A stretch of 64,000 nucleotides of DNA from the NCBI RefSeq assembly GCF_014077505.1, contig NZ_JACGWA010000011.1, positions 59,534 to 123,533 of the forward strand, in the 5' to 3' direction. Under the pieces are notes generated by a model. The model made no database searches. It was not told the DNA's origin and was given only the letters and a program-made list of their open reading frames with translations. Below are positions 10,201-18,412 of the stretch, one piece after another (within the stretch, counting starts at the first letter, position 1; every line of letters begins with the position of its first letter). A program made the translations under genes and the position numbers. Source of the DNA: Colwellia sp. BRX10-3. GTDB lineage: Bacteria; Pseudomonadota; Gammaproteobacteria; Enterobacterales; Alteromonadaceae.

Positions 10201-10568
10201 TGTGGTATTAATTCTTTCGCCGCTTGTAAACGTTCAAATACTAATTGACGGGCAAAGTAAATATCAGTGCCTTCCTTAAAAACCACCGTAACACCCGATA
10301 AACCGGTTTTTGAAATTGAGCGCACTTGCTCAACATCCGGCATGGCATACATTACCGCTTCAATAGGGTAAGTAATAAGTTGCTCTACTTCTTCTGCCGC
10401 TAAGCCTGGTGCCTCTGTATTTATTGCAACTTGGACGTTAGTCACATCAGGGAAAGCATCTAAATTTAATTTTGGAATTATAAACACTGAGCCAACCAGT
10501 GTTGCCATTAACATCAACATCACCAATAGGCGATTATTGACAGAAAAATCTATCATTTTATTAAACAT
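7293..10568 (-). CDS. Heavy-metal RND efflux pump, inner-membrane subunit (CusA/CzcA family)
   Basis: 1091 residues, a full-length HME-RND transporter: N-terminal helix MLMLMATLVGSVFIIPKLNLDAFPDVTNVQV, two large periplasmic loops and twelve membrane helices. Helix IV carries MLVDGSVVMVENMFRHL with the Asp and Glu used for proton relay in CzcA/CusA. The cytoplasmic loop after ENMFRHL is long (about 60 residues, with an acidic/His patch DPDPHDVVHDD) before EVARPIFFAASIILVVF. It pumps divalent or monovalent metal ions with the adaptor encoded 34 bp upstream. Sequence alone does not settle Cu/Ag against Zn/Co/Cd, although the CDF partner favours the latter. Confidence 0.95.
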   Translation of the reverse strand: MFNKMIDFSVNNRLLVMLMLMATLVGSVFIIPKLNLDAFPDVTNVQVAINTEAPGLAAEEVEQLITYPIEAVMYAMPDVEQVRSISKTGLSGVTVVFKEGTDIYFARQLVFERLQAAKELIPQGVGTPEMGPNTSGLGQVFQYLLIADEDAGYDAMALRSLNDWIVKLLLMPVDGVTDVLSFGGNVRQYQVNIEPSKLLSYELSQSDIVSALENNNSNVGGWYMNRGQEQLVVRGTGWFSGGAAGLTDIQQVPVKTVDGTVITVADVATVELGSEIRQGAATMTRRSKNGDIESLGEVVSGIVLKRMGANTKSTIDGINARLPLIEQALPKGVRFEAFYDQSDLIVKAVNTVVESLILAFIFIAIVLALFLMNLRATFLVLISIPISIAITLMIMSYLGLSANLMSLGGIAVAIGMLVDGSVVMVENMFRHLNRPDEAHLSSAIARNESAGLITAPKVSDKESNNSALSERKAADPDPHDVVHDDGSGIPLRLKQAGKEVARPIFFAASIILVVFMPLFSFEGVEAKLFQPMAISIILAVISAIFVALIVVPAMATYMFKKGVKERESIILRPLERWYRKSLAIAMHQTKVVIGISLILLFSAMAIVPQIGTEFVPELEEGTINLRATLAPSSSLATALQVAPILEEKLMAFPEVDYALSRMGRAEIGGDPEPVNNIEIYIGLKPVSEWTSASDRYELQRLMAIELEQFPGLLLNFSQPIATRVDELLSGVKAQLAIKLFGPDLTILALKGQEIESAIKSVEGARDVAMEQIVGEAQLVIKPDREQLSRFGFSVGDVMSLVQNGIGGITAGQVINGNERYDIYVRLQEKSRNSRDAIAEIRLQSPTGAWVRLGDIADISLESGPPQVRRDDVQRRVVIQANVQDRDMGSVVADIRAVIAANVDLPAGYSVAIGGQFENQQRAQARLAIVLPVSLGLIALLLYFAFGSIGQAMLILVNVPLAIIGGVFSLYLSGQYLSVPSSVGFITLFGVAVLNGVVMVESINQRIQGGSVVSKAVFEGATSRLRPVLMTAITSALGLIPMLMSNGVGAEIQRPLASVIVGGLVTATLLTLFVLPVLFSWFSKAKIVELKR

Positions 10569-10602
10569 AATATTCTGCTCCTACTTCTTCGCTATTGATG
10601 AA

Positions 10603-12087
10603 TTAATGGTTATGCGGGTCAAAGCCGCCTTTAGCTATTTCAGAGGCCACAAAAAATGCACCTTTTGTCACAATACGAGTTAATGGATCTAGGCCAATAA
10701 TTTCACGATAACGCCCTAATGAACGACCTAATGTTACTTCAACCGCCGTAAACTCTCCGGGATGATCTTCAACAAACACAGTCCAATCACCATCATTTGA
10801 GCGCATAAGTGCTGATTCGGGTACCGCCATTACTGCCGCGTTAGTTTCAAAGCTAAAATTTACATTAACGAACATGCCAGGATGAAGACGGTCGTGATCA
10901 TTCTTAACCGCCAAACGTACAATACGAGTACGCGTTTTTGGGTCTATGGTATGTGCCTCTTGAATGACAGTGGCGACAAAATATTGATCAGCCATTTCAA
11001 TAATCGCTTGCGTGCCTTTGGGTAAGTTCAATTGTTTATTTGGCGATACGCGCGCTTCAACCCAAAGTTCACTTTCATCGGCTAACACCATAATGGCGTC
11101 TCCAGCTGAAACCCTCTGCCCTTGCGAGAAATCATCACTGAGTACCGCTCCTGCTCGTTGCGCAATTAAGGTGTACTCACCAAGTTCCTCAACATAAGCA
11201 TTTAACAAGTTACCCTTAACAATTTGTGCAATAGCACCTTCAGTTAAACCAAAGGCTTTCAAACGGCTGTAGGCAGAAATATAATCGGTTTCTGCGCTTA
11301 ATAACTGGCTTTCACTCACAGTTTCCTTACCGAGCTTTTTATTTCGTTGCCAGTCATTATAGGCAACACGATATTTCGCTTGTGCCTCGGCAACCGATTC
11401 ACTAAACAGAGTGACTAAAGCATCGCCCTTTTCAACATGTTGCCCTAATGTGGCATGACGAGAAACCACCACAGACTCAGTGCGCGGAGAAACAATATAG
11501 CTTTTATAGCCATTGACTTTAATCTCACCTGGTGCATAAACATGACTGGCAAATATTTTTGCTGATATTGCTGAAATTTCAATACCGGCAAGTGCCATTT
11601 TTTCAGCACTGAAACTTACACCTTCTTGATGGTTATCTTCTAAAGATTCATTACCGCTTGATAAAGCTTGTAAAGCGCTTTGAGAAAAGCCTTGGCTAAC
11701 ATCATTTTTATCGCCTTCATTCACATGAACTTCTTTACCAACTTCTTCACCAACTTCTTCACCATGTTGGTGTGGAGCTACTTTAGTATTATGTGCTTTT
11801 TGCTCAGTTTTTTTACTTTCTTTGTGAGCATGACTGGCATGGTTTTCTAATAATATTGCAGGTATTGCAGATGATTCTTCAGCTGTCGAATCGGCTACCT
11901 GTGCCATTACTGAAGTACTAAACACCATGGTTAAGGTTAAAGGTATTAATAAACCTGCACCTCTCCTAAAAGTGAATGTACGTGCTAAAACAGCAAATTT
12001 TGCTAGAGAATTTAGATTTGAACAACTTGAAATATAACGTAAAAATAGCGCAGCCATATTAAGGCTGCTAAGGTGAAACTTACTCAT
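10603..12087 (-). CDS. RND efflux periplasmic adaptor (CusB/CzcB family)
   Basis: 494 residues. The leader is unusually long: the hydrophobic signal (GLLIPLTLTMVFSTSVMA) begins near residue 45, and no ATG lies closer to it, so the start (here or at Met11) is uncertain. The mature N-terminus is rich in His (HASHAHKES, APHQHGEE), a likely metal-binding or chaperone region. Next come the barrel-sandwich, alpha-hairpin and beta-barrel domains (YIVSPRTESVVVSRHATLGQHVEKGDAL; RVSAGDAIMVLADESELWVEA), and the protein ends in DPHNH. It couples the RND pump to an outer-membrane channel. No channel gene is present here, so a distant TolC/CzcC must serve. Confidence 0.92.
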   Translation of the reverse strand: MSKFHLSSLNMAALFLRYISSCSNLNSLAKFAVLARTFTFRRGAGLLIPLTLTMVFSTSVMAQVADSTAEESSAIPAILLENHASHAHKESKKTEQKAHNTKVAPHQHGEEVGEEVGKEVHVNEGDKNDVSQGFSQSALQALSSGNESLEDNHQEGVSFSAEKMALAGIEISAISAKIFASHVYAPGEIKVNGYKSYIVSPRTESVVVSRHATLGQHVEKGDALVTLFSESVAEAQAKYRVAYNDWQRNKKLGKETVSESQLLSAETDYISAYSRLKAFGLTEGAIAQIVKGNLLNAYVEELGEYTLIAQRAGAVLSDDFSQGQRVSAGDAIMVLADESELWVEARVSPNKQLNLPKGTQAIIEMADQYFVATVIQEAHTIDPKTRTRIVRLAVKNDHDRLHPGMFVNVNFSFETNAAVMAVPESALMRSNDGDWTVFVEDHPGEFTAVEVTLGRSLGRYREIIGLDPLTRIVTKGAFFVASEIAKGGFDPHNH

Positions 12088-12300
12088 AGTGATACTCTTA
12101 ATTTTGTTTTTTAAGATGACTTTTTAAGATTGAAAATCGAGGTTTATTGATTTGATTGACTAAAACGCATCACGCAGCACTGAGTTGCATAAAGCAAATA
12201 ACTCAGCTGAGTGTTGTTAAAGTAAACAAAATATATCGATTAACAAAGCATAAATATCCAAACCAGCGTATTGCATGTTCAGATAAATTTGAGGTAAGTT

Positions 12301-12672
12301 TTAAACTATAGGTGGGCGATGTTCGGGTGTTATCCAAAGTGACACTAAGGCTACTTTTCTAGTCAAAATATTATCATTACTTTTGTGCATAAAGCTTGTT
12401 GCAATATTACAGGTAATATAAACAACGGATGGCGCATGACAATGGCAGCAATGATGACAATCGTATGGGTCTTGCTCACCGACATCAGCATTATTAAGCG
12501 TATTAGCTAACGCGCCTTCTTGATGAGATTTATGTGATTCAGCTAAGTTACGATGAGACAAGTTTTGTGTTGAGTCAGTATCTTGGTGGCTGCTGTGTAA
12601 ATCAAAAGCAGACGCAATTGTTTGACCAGCAAACAAAAGAGCAAACATTATAATTAACAGACGATTAAACAC
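12301..12672 (-). CDS. Small Cys/His-rich exported protein of the metal-efflux cluster
   Basis: 123 residues with a signal peptide (LLIIMFALLFAGQTIASA). The mature part is histidine-rich (HSSHQDTD, HRNLAESHKSH) and has a dense Cys/His motif DCHHCCHCHAPS near residue 75, an obvious soft-metal site. It lies 213 bp upstream of the adaptor gene in the same direction. Small DUF2946-like proteins of this kind often open czc/cus-type operons. A periplasmic metal buffer or sensor is inferred; I do not know a characterised homologue. Confidence 0.72.
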   Translation of the reverse strand: MFNRLLIIMFALLFAGQTIASAFDLHSSHQDTDSTQNLSHRNLAESHKSHQEGALANTLNNADVGEQDPYDCHHCCHCHAPSVVYITCNIATSFMHKSNDNILTRKVALVSLWITPEHRPPIV

Positions 12673-12828
12673 AGCTTTAGTTCTCTTAACAACGAAACAA
12701 CAGTGTAAGTTAATTGTTAGTGGGCTTCAACCTGTGAGTGTTCACCGCTTATTGTATTTTGGTTTAAGTAGTTAAAAAATTGTGTAACCTTCAAGGAGAG
12801 CTCGATATTACATAAAAAAGCAATAACA

Positions 12829-12865
12829 TTTTAATACAAATCAACAGTATATATTTGTATTAAAA
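12829..12865. promoter_or_regulatory. Perfect 13-bp inverted repeat upstream of the metal-efflux genes
   Basis: TTTTAATACAAAT and ATTTGTATTAAAA are exact inverted copies separated by 11 bp. The repeat lies about 155 bp upstream of the Cys/His-rich protein start and 85 bp past the GH31 stop. Neither strand shows a GC stem with a T tract, so it is a poor terminator and a better candidate operator for a dimeric regulator. The regulator itself is not in the window. Confidence 0.45.
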
Positions 12866-12886
12866 AGCACGTGGTACTTCAAGAAC

Positions 12887-12928
12887 TATGAGCATTAAAC
12901 AATGAGCACTAAACAATGAGCACTAAAC
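12887..12928. repeat. Three tandem copies of a 14-bp unit
   Basis: AATGAGCACTAAAC occurs exactly at 12901-12914 and 12915-12928; a slightly diverged copy (TATGAGCATTAAAC) occupies 12887-12900. It sits directly past the GH31 stop codon. The sequence GTTAATGCTCAT that follows is a near inverted copy, so the last unit can pair with it as a weak hairpin. Confidence 0.8.
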
Positions 12929-12951
12929 AAAGTTAATGCTCATGAGCTCAT

Positions 12952-15549
12952 TTAATTTATAGCTATATTAACTGTTTTATTCCACTCAGCCTTAATTTGC
13001 AGTTGCTTAGTATTGCTATCATACCAAGCAGCAATAGTGTGATCAGTTAACTGCTGTTGATTCGCTACTAGTTTTATCGACTTATTATTAACTTTTATTT
13101 TCGCTGGAGTATTTTTGTGATGATGGATCACTACGCTCAATTGACGTGATGCAGGCATTCTTGAGAAGTCGCCCGCTTGTTGTAAGTTAAGTGACAAGTT
13201 GTTTCCTTGTTGAACCGCATTAAAGGTCAGTGTTTCATAGTCACCGTTAGCGATTGATTTCGGATCTTCACCATCATCGTTATACATCACGGCAGAAGAT
13301 GATTTTACCGATGCGTCAGCGTAATAATGTAAGGTTAAATTATTAGTGTTGTAGTCTTTGGTTGATAGCACAGCTTCAACCATAGGAATAAAAGCGCCAC
13401 CTCGAACTAACACCGGCGTTTGATTTAGCGGTGCTGCTATCGTGGTTTTTTGGCTTCCTTGATAACGTTGATCGTTCCAAAAGTTAAACCAAACACCTGT
13501 GGGTAAGTTCACCTCTACACTACGAGCACCTTGTTCAGTAACGGGCGCTACCAGTAAGGCATCGCCATAAAAATAACTGTCTTTTTCATCAATGAGACCG
13601 AGTTTACTTTCATCTTCAAAAAACATCGGCCGCATGATCGGCATACCCGTTAAGCTATTTTCAATACTTAATGAGTAAATATAAGGCATTAACTGATAAC
13701 GTAACTTAACGTATTCACGTAAAATATCTTTAGTTTCAGTGTCATGAAATATCGGCTCTGGTTTGGCATTTTCCTGAGCGTGTGGGCGATATACAGGTTG
13801 AAAAACACCGTATTGTAACCAACGGATATAGAGTTCTTTATCTATCGGGCCATCGCCAGCAAAACCACCTAAATCTGAATGGATGTAACTTAAACCAAGC
13901 ACGCTCATTTGTAGTGCTAATTCGACTTGTGGTTTAAAACCGTCCCAACTGCGACTGACATCACCTGTCCACGGCACCATACCGTAACGTTGTGAACCAA
14001 TAAAACCTGAACGCATTAAGATAAATGGCCGTGTTTCTGGTTGAAATTTTTGTAACCTTTTAAAAACCATTTCAGCCCATTTATGACCATATGCATTATG
14101 CACCTCATCACCCGTAACTTTACCACCGGCAAAGTTATGTAATCCATTCGCTGGATGCACTTCAGGTTCGCCTAAGTCGCCCCACCAGCCAGCAACACCT
14201 TGCTCGGCGAGGTGTTGATAATATTGCCAAAACCAGTCTTGACTCTTTTCATCAAAAACATCGACTAAACCGGTATTGCCGAAATAGAAGTCAAACTTTT
14301 CAGGTTGCCCCTGGGCATTTTTCATTAAGGCGCTATTTTCAACCGCACTTTGCCATTGACTTGAAGACGTTAAAATAAAGGGTTCGGTGATCATAATGGT
14401 ATTAACACCTTCGGCTTTAAAGTCTTTGATCATATCAACTGGCGTTGGAAATGCCTTTTTGTCCCAATTTAAATTACCCATATGGCCTTTTATATCAGGA
14501 CCGAACCAATATAAATCAAACACAATAGCGTCAAGCGGAAAGTCTTCATCATGATATTTTTGTACCACAGCACGCGCTTCTTGCTCGCTATGGTAGCCAA
14601 AACGGCTGGCAATATTACCTAAACTCCAACGTGGGGGTAGTGGTTGTTTACCGGTAACATCAACTAAGTTTTCAATTAATTTGGGATAACTATCACCGCT
14701 AATAATAAGGTAAGACGTGCGACCACCAACGGCACTAAACTGCAATATATCGGCTTCGTCATGGCCAATATCAAGTTCACCGTTCGCTGAATTATCGAAG
14801 ACAATAATATATTTGTTACTCGACATAATGGCCGACAAACCATAATACATTTGGTTTGAGTGATCCTCGTATCCGTAATGTGCACGGTTGTATAGTGGCA
14901 TTTTTTGACCACGACGATCCATGCCCAACACGCGTTGACCGCCACCTAAAATTTTCTCTTGAAGTTGTAATTTAAAACGAAAACCTAGGGTGAATTCTAT
15001 TGGTGGTTGTGCATTTAAGTCAGCTGTTTCAATTACCTCGTTACCAACGACAAGTGGACTTATATCAGTTATTGCTTTTTCTTTTACTTTTACTTTTCGC
15101 ACTACAACCTGAGCTTGCTGAGTAAAAAGCCCAAGCTCTTCAGAGGCAATGTAATCGCCATTAGGTTTGGTATAACGAATACTAAAAGGTGATTTATTGA
15201 TGATGGCCACCAAGGTTTTACTGCTCAACGTTAACTGTTTTTCTGACTCTACAACCGTTAAGTTTCTATCATCGTTATTGTTTAACGTACTATTTTTGTC
15301 AATGGCAAATGATGGTAATTGCTTAAAGCCAACGGGTTGATAATGTACTTCGAACGCAGATTGATTAAGCGCATTAATTTCAACTATACCATCGCTAGTA
15401 GTGACTTCTAAGGTGTTAGCTGATAATTGATGAGTAATATAATCACGAGTTAATCCTTGCCAGCTAATAGATATTAAAATCAAGGCAATAAGATATAAAA
15501 CGCTAGATGTCATCACAGTTTTATATTCAAAAAAAGATTTTTTCATCAT
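12952..15549 (-). CDS. GH31 alpha-glucosidase / alpha-transglucosylase, exported
   Basis: 865 residues with an N-terminal hydrophobic signal (VLYLIALILISISW). The N-terminal beta domain (residues 40-300) precedes the (beta/alpha)8 barrel with FDLYWFGPDIKG, GWWGDLGEPEVHP (probable nucleophile Asp458) and DVSRSWDGFKPQ (probable acid/base Asp536). C-terminal beta domains follow, including a DUF5110-like part. The GDLGEP nucleophile motif resembles the alpha-transglucosylase branch (Agd31B type) more than plain alpha-glucosidases; this is inference. Its start overlaps the upstream GH13 stop by ATGA, giving translational coupling. It should act on alpha-glucan fragments in the periplasm or at the surface. 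Confidence 0.93.
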   Translation of the reverse strand: MMKKSFFEYKTVMTSSVLYLIALILISISWQGLTRDYITHQLSANTLEVTTSDGIVEINALNQSAFEVHYQPVGFKQLPSFAIDKNSTLNNNDDRNLTVVESEKQLTLSSKTLVAIINKSPFSIRYTKPNGDYIASEELGLFTQQAQVVVRKVKVKEKAITDISPLVVGNEVIETADLNAQPPIEFTLGFRFKLQLQEKILGGGQRVLGMDRRGQKMPLYNRAHYGYEDHSNQMYYGLSAIMSSNKYIIVFDNSANGELDIGHDEADILQFSAVGGRTSYLIISGDSYPKLIENLVDVTGKQPLPPRWSLGNIASRFGYHSEQEARAVVQKYHDEDFPLDAIVFDLYWFGPDIKGHMGNLNWDKKAFPTPVDMIKDFKAEGVNTIMITEPFILTSSSQWQSAVENSALMKNAQGQPEKFDFYFGNTGLVDVFDEKSQDWFWQYYQHLAEQGVAGWWGDLGEPEVHPANGLHNFAGGKVTGDEVHNAYGHKWAEMVFKRLQKFQPETRPFILMRSGFIGSQRYGMVPWTGDVSRSWDGFKPQVELALQMSVLGLSYIHSDLGGFAGDGPIDKELYIRWLQYGVFQPVYRPHAQENAKPEPIFHDTETKDILREYVKLRYQLMPYIYSLSIENSLTGMPIMRPMFFEDESKLGLIDEKDSYFYGDALLVAPVTEQGARSVEVNLPTGVWFNFWNDQRYQGSQKTTIAAPLNQTPVLVRGGAFIPMVEAVLSTKDYNTNNLTLHYYADASVKSSSAVMYNDDGEDPKSIANGDYETLTFNAVQQGNNLSLNLQQAGDFSRMPASRQLSVVIHHHKNTPAKIKVNNKSIKLVANQQQLTDHTIAAWYDSNTKQLQIKAEWNKTVNIAIN

Positions 15550-17501
15550 GACTTAACCGCTTGTAGTTGATAAACAAAAGAGCTTAATGGCGACATAGTA
15601 ACTTTAACAGTGGCCGTTTTATCACGGTGAACCGTTAGGGTATTTGGGCTACCATAAAGTAAGTCTACTAACGGGTATTCGCCCGCCGGTAATTGCCACT
15701 CATTGACTAAGTTACTCGGTAATTGCAAACTATATTCATAGCTACTTTCACTATCAAAATTGCTGACTACGACTAACTTCTCTTGTGCTTGCCAACGAAC
15801 AAAAGCAAATTGCTGATGATTATAAGTGCTTAACGCTTTACGGTTATTGTCATGTAAGCTGCGGTAACTGCCTAACATAGCGCTATTTTGGGCTGAAATT
15901 GTCATTAATCGTTGATAAAAGTCACGCAAGTTTTGCTCACTTTCAGTCAACTGTCCACCGTCGAACTTACCGCCATTCATCCAGCGTTGATGTGCAGGTA
16001 CGCCCGCATAATCAAAAATAGTGGTACGAGTTGGGTCGCCAAAGCCAGTTTCTTCACTACCATCTTCACCAACTTCCTGGCCAAAATAAATCATGGTTGG
16101 CGAGCGACTAATTAACGCTGAAACCACCATGGCAGGCTTTGCTTTTTCAGCACTACCAGCAAAGTCAGGGCTGGCAATGCGTTGCTCATCATGGTTTTCT
16201 AAAAAATGTAATAAGTGTTGCTCAATGTCACTGTAACGCTGCTGAATATTCGCTAAATCAGCGGTATTGCCGTGACCTTGCATAATATCTTTCAGGCGAT
16301 CATAAAAATCGACTTTGTCATACAAGTAATCCATTTTTCCTAGCTGAATATAGTTTCTATATTGTTTGGGGTTGTAAACTTCTGCCAATATAAAAGCATC
16401 TTTATTGGTCATTTTTATGGCTGAGTTTAAATAACTCCAAAACTCAACTGGCACCATTTCAGCCATGTCGTAGCGAAAACCATCAACCCCTTTGGCTAAC
16501 CAAAACTGGGTTATATCTCGAAATTTCAACCAAGAATTAGGCACTTTTTTATTACGCCAAAATTCACTATGCGCTTGATAACTTTTAAAACGGTATGTTT
16601 CAGGTAAAGTTGCGAAGGTATAACTGCCGTCAGGCTTAACACCATAGTTCACTTTTACGGTTTCATACCAATCGTTAATGCTAGGTTGCGCTGCACGAGA
16701 ACCATTGCCAGTCCACTTTGCGGGTGACTCGTTAAATATCCCATCGGCTAACGGGTGTTTTTCACCACCGAGTGGTGCATAACCATCATCAGATGTTGGC
16801 ACTTTAAAGTCTTGTCCAACAACATAATAAAAATCATTCTCCGCAGAAAACTCAACCGTTTTGTCATCATCAGCACCAAAGTCACGCACACCTTTAGGTT
16901 TACCTAACGATTGATAGTCTCTTGCAATATGATTTGGCACAATATCGATAATCACTTTCATGCCTTGTTGATGCGTCCTGGCAATTAAGGCTTCAAATTC
17001 CTCTAAGCGTTTAGCGGGATTATCGGCTAAGTCTGGATTAACACTGTAGTAATCTTTAACAGAATAAGGCGAGCCTGCGCGACCCTTTACTACATCTGGG
17101 TCGTCATTATTAATGCCAAATTTTGTATAGTCACCAATCAAGGCATGATGTGGAACGCCTGTGTACCAAATATGACTAACACCTAACGCTTTAATACCGA
17201 GTAATGCCGTATCAGTAAAGTCACTAAATTTACCCACACCATTTTCATCTATCGTTCCCCAAGGTTTATTCGTGGTATTTTTATTACCAAATAAACGGGT
17301 GAACACTTGATAAACTACAGGTTTTCCTACATGTTCCTGCTTTTTCATCTCTACGCTTTGCTGTACAAGCTTTAAATCAGCTACATTAATCGACTTTTCA
17401 TTTTTAGGTGTGCAAGCAACGAGACAACTACTAATAAATAGACTAGCAAGGGTAATTTTCCGAGAGTCAATTTTAGATAATTTAAATAGACAACAGCGCA
17501 T
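15546..17501 (-). CDS. GH13 alpha-amylase family lipoprotein
   Basis: 651 residues from ATG 17501, which has AAAGG about ten bases upstream; the open frame extends 12 codons further to a TTG. A signal with lipobox LVAC near residue 32 predicts a lipoprotein. The four GH13 motifs are present: DIVPNH, GFRYDMAEM (nucleophile Asp345), ILAEVYNP (acid/base Glu374) and FLENHDEQR (Asp438). A beta-sandwich C-terminal domain ends the protein. It should cut alpha-1,4-glucans (starch, glycogen) at the cell envelope, handing oligosaccharides to the GH31 enzyme encoded directly downstream with a four-base overlap. No SusD-like or Mal transporter gene is nearby. Confidence 0.93.
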   Translation of the reverse strand: MRCCLFKLSKIDSRKITLASLFISSCLVACTPKNEKSINVADLKLVQQSVEMKKQEHVGKPVVYQVFTRLFGNKNTTNKPWGTIDENGVGKFSDFTDTALLGIKALGVSHIWYTGVPHHALIGDYTKFGINNDDPDVVKGRAGSPYSVKDYYSVNPDLADNPAKRLEEFEALIARTHQQGMKVIIDIVPNHIARDYQSLGKPKGVRDFGADDDKTVEFSAENDFYYVVGQDFKVPTSDDGYAPLGGEKHPLADGIFNESPAKWTGNGSRAAQPSINDWYETVKVNYGVKPDGSYTFATLPETYRFKSYQAHSEFWRNKKVPNSWLKFRDITQFWLAKGVDGFRYDMAEMVPVEFWSYLNSAIKMTNKDAFILAEVYNPKQYRNYIQLGKMDYLYDKVDFYDRLKDIMQGHGNTADLANIQQRYSDIEQHLLHFLENHDEQRIASPDFAGSAEKAKPAMVVSALISRSPTMIYFGQEVGEDGSEETGFGDPTRTTIFDYAGVPAHQRWMNGGKFDGGQLTESEQNLRDFYQRLMTISAQNSAMLGSYRSLHDNNRKALSTYNHQQFAFVRWQAQEKLVVVSNFDSESSYEYSLQLPSNLVNEWQLPAGEYPLVDLLYGSPNTLTVHRDKTATVKVTMSPLSSFVYQLQAVKS

Positions 17502-17923
17502 TTTAAGAACCTTTCGAGTTAACTGCTTACCTGACAAAAAATTAAGTGCTCAGGGTTAAGCAATACAAATACAATATTTCGAGAGTACACATTTAAATGC
17601 GACCTTGCCATTTGCATACGAATTCATAAGCTATTTAATTTCGGATCATGCCACTAAACGGCTGAAATGCACGATCAGCATCTTAACTTTGTGATTTTAT
17701 TGTGCGCAGGAAAAATAAAGCAAGGTACTCGATTCATCAACAGCTCGCTATTGGATTTAAATCAAAAGCTTTTATTCCGATAAATCTATGTGCTCAAATA
17801 CATATGAACAGCAAAGGTTTAAACTAATTTACCTAGCAGCAAGTGGGCAATAAAGTAATAAAATTGGGATTATAAATTCAGATGGGATTTTACTTAAATT
17901 CAATAACCGCGGCTAATACAAAG
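17502..17923. promoter_or_regulatory. Upstream region of the GH13-GH31 operon
   Basis: About 420 bp with no credible gene. It must hold the operon promoter, on the minus strand. I looked for an inverted LacI/MalR-type operator and could not support one, and I see no repeat or RNA gene in it. Confidence 0.4.
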
Positions 17924-17959
17924 AAAAAAGGCCAGTATGAAAGTATCACACTGGCCTTT
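17924..17959 (-). terminator. Rho-independent terminator of the SlyX-like gene
   Basis: On the minus strand AAAGGCCAGT pairs with ACTGGCCTTT around a mostly paired centre, followed by TTTTTC. It lies 18 bp past the stop of the 49-residue protein. Confidence 0.85.
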
Positions 17960-17976
17960 ATAAAATAATGACGGTT

Positions 17977-18126
17977 TTATTCGTAAGAGCGTTCTAACCA
18001 AGCAATTTGCATTCTTAGATCTTCAATTTGATCATTGGCGTCAGTTAACTGCTGCTCAATAGTTTTTTGCATTCCCGTAGCCTTGTCGCTAGGTTCTATT
18101 ACTTTGACTGTTTCTTCGTGAGCCAT
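17977..18126 (-). CDS. Short coiled-coil protein, SlyX-like
   Basis: 49 residues, MAHEETVKVI...ERSYE. The C-terminal half (QIEDLRMQIAWLERSYE) is a heptad-type helix that resembles the first helix of SlyX but stops where SlyX would continue. A strong ribosome binding site (AGGAGAG) stands seven bases before the ATG, and a good terminator follows the stop, so it is very likely expressed as a separate small gene. Function unknown, as for SlyX itself. It may be a truncated SlyX or an unrelated small coiled coil. Confidence 0.7.
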   Translation of the reverse strand: MAHEETVKVIEPSDKATGMQKTIEQQLTDANDQIEDLRMQIAWLERSYE

Positions 18127-18412
18127 AATGCTCTCCTAATTCACGTTACAACCCTTGTATTATTACATAACAGGTTTCATTTTACTCGTAAAAATACAAA
18201 TTAAATTTCACAACGAAAGCCAACACCTTCAAGTCACAACAAAAACGAAACAAAAAACAAGTCATCGAAATGTAACCTGTAACCTTAAGACGTTGAAAAA
18301 GCTCATTTAGAAAGCTTTCAAGAAGACTTTCATTCGCAGTCTCTAAACTGTATTCAACTCACTATTGATTTAAGCGATAACTATCCCCATTAATGATGAA
18401 CACTTATCAAAA

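Noticed and set aside
12780..12810. Possible CueR/MerR-type operator around ACCTTCAAGGAGAG
   Set aside because: The sequence is not palindromic and lacks the spaced promoter elements of MerR-controlled genes.
17502..17923. MalR/LacI operator before the GH13 gene
   Set aside because: No inverted repeat of adequate quality was found.
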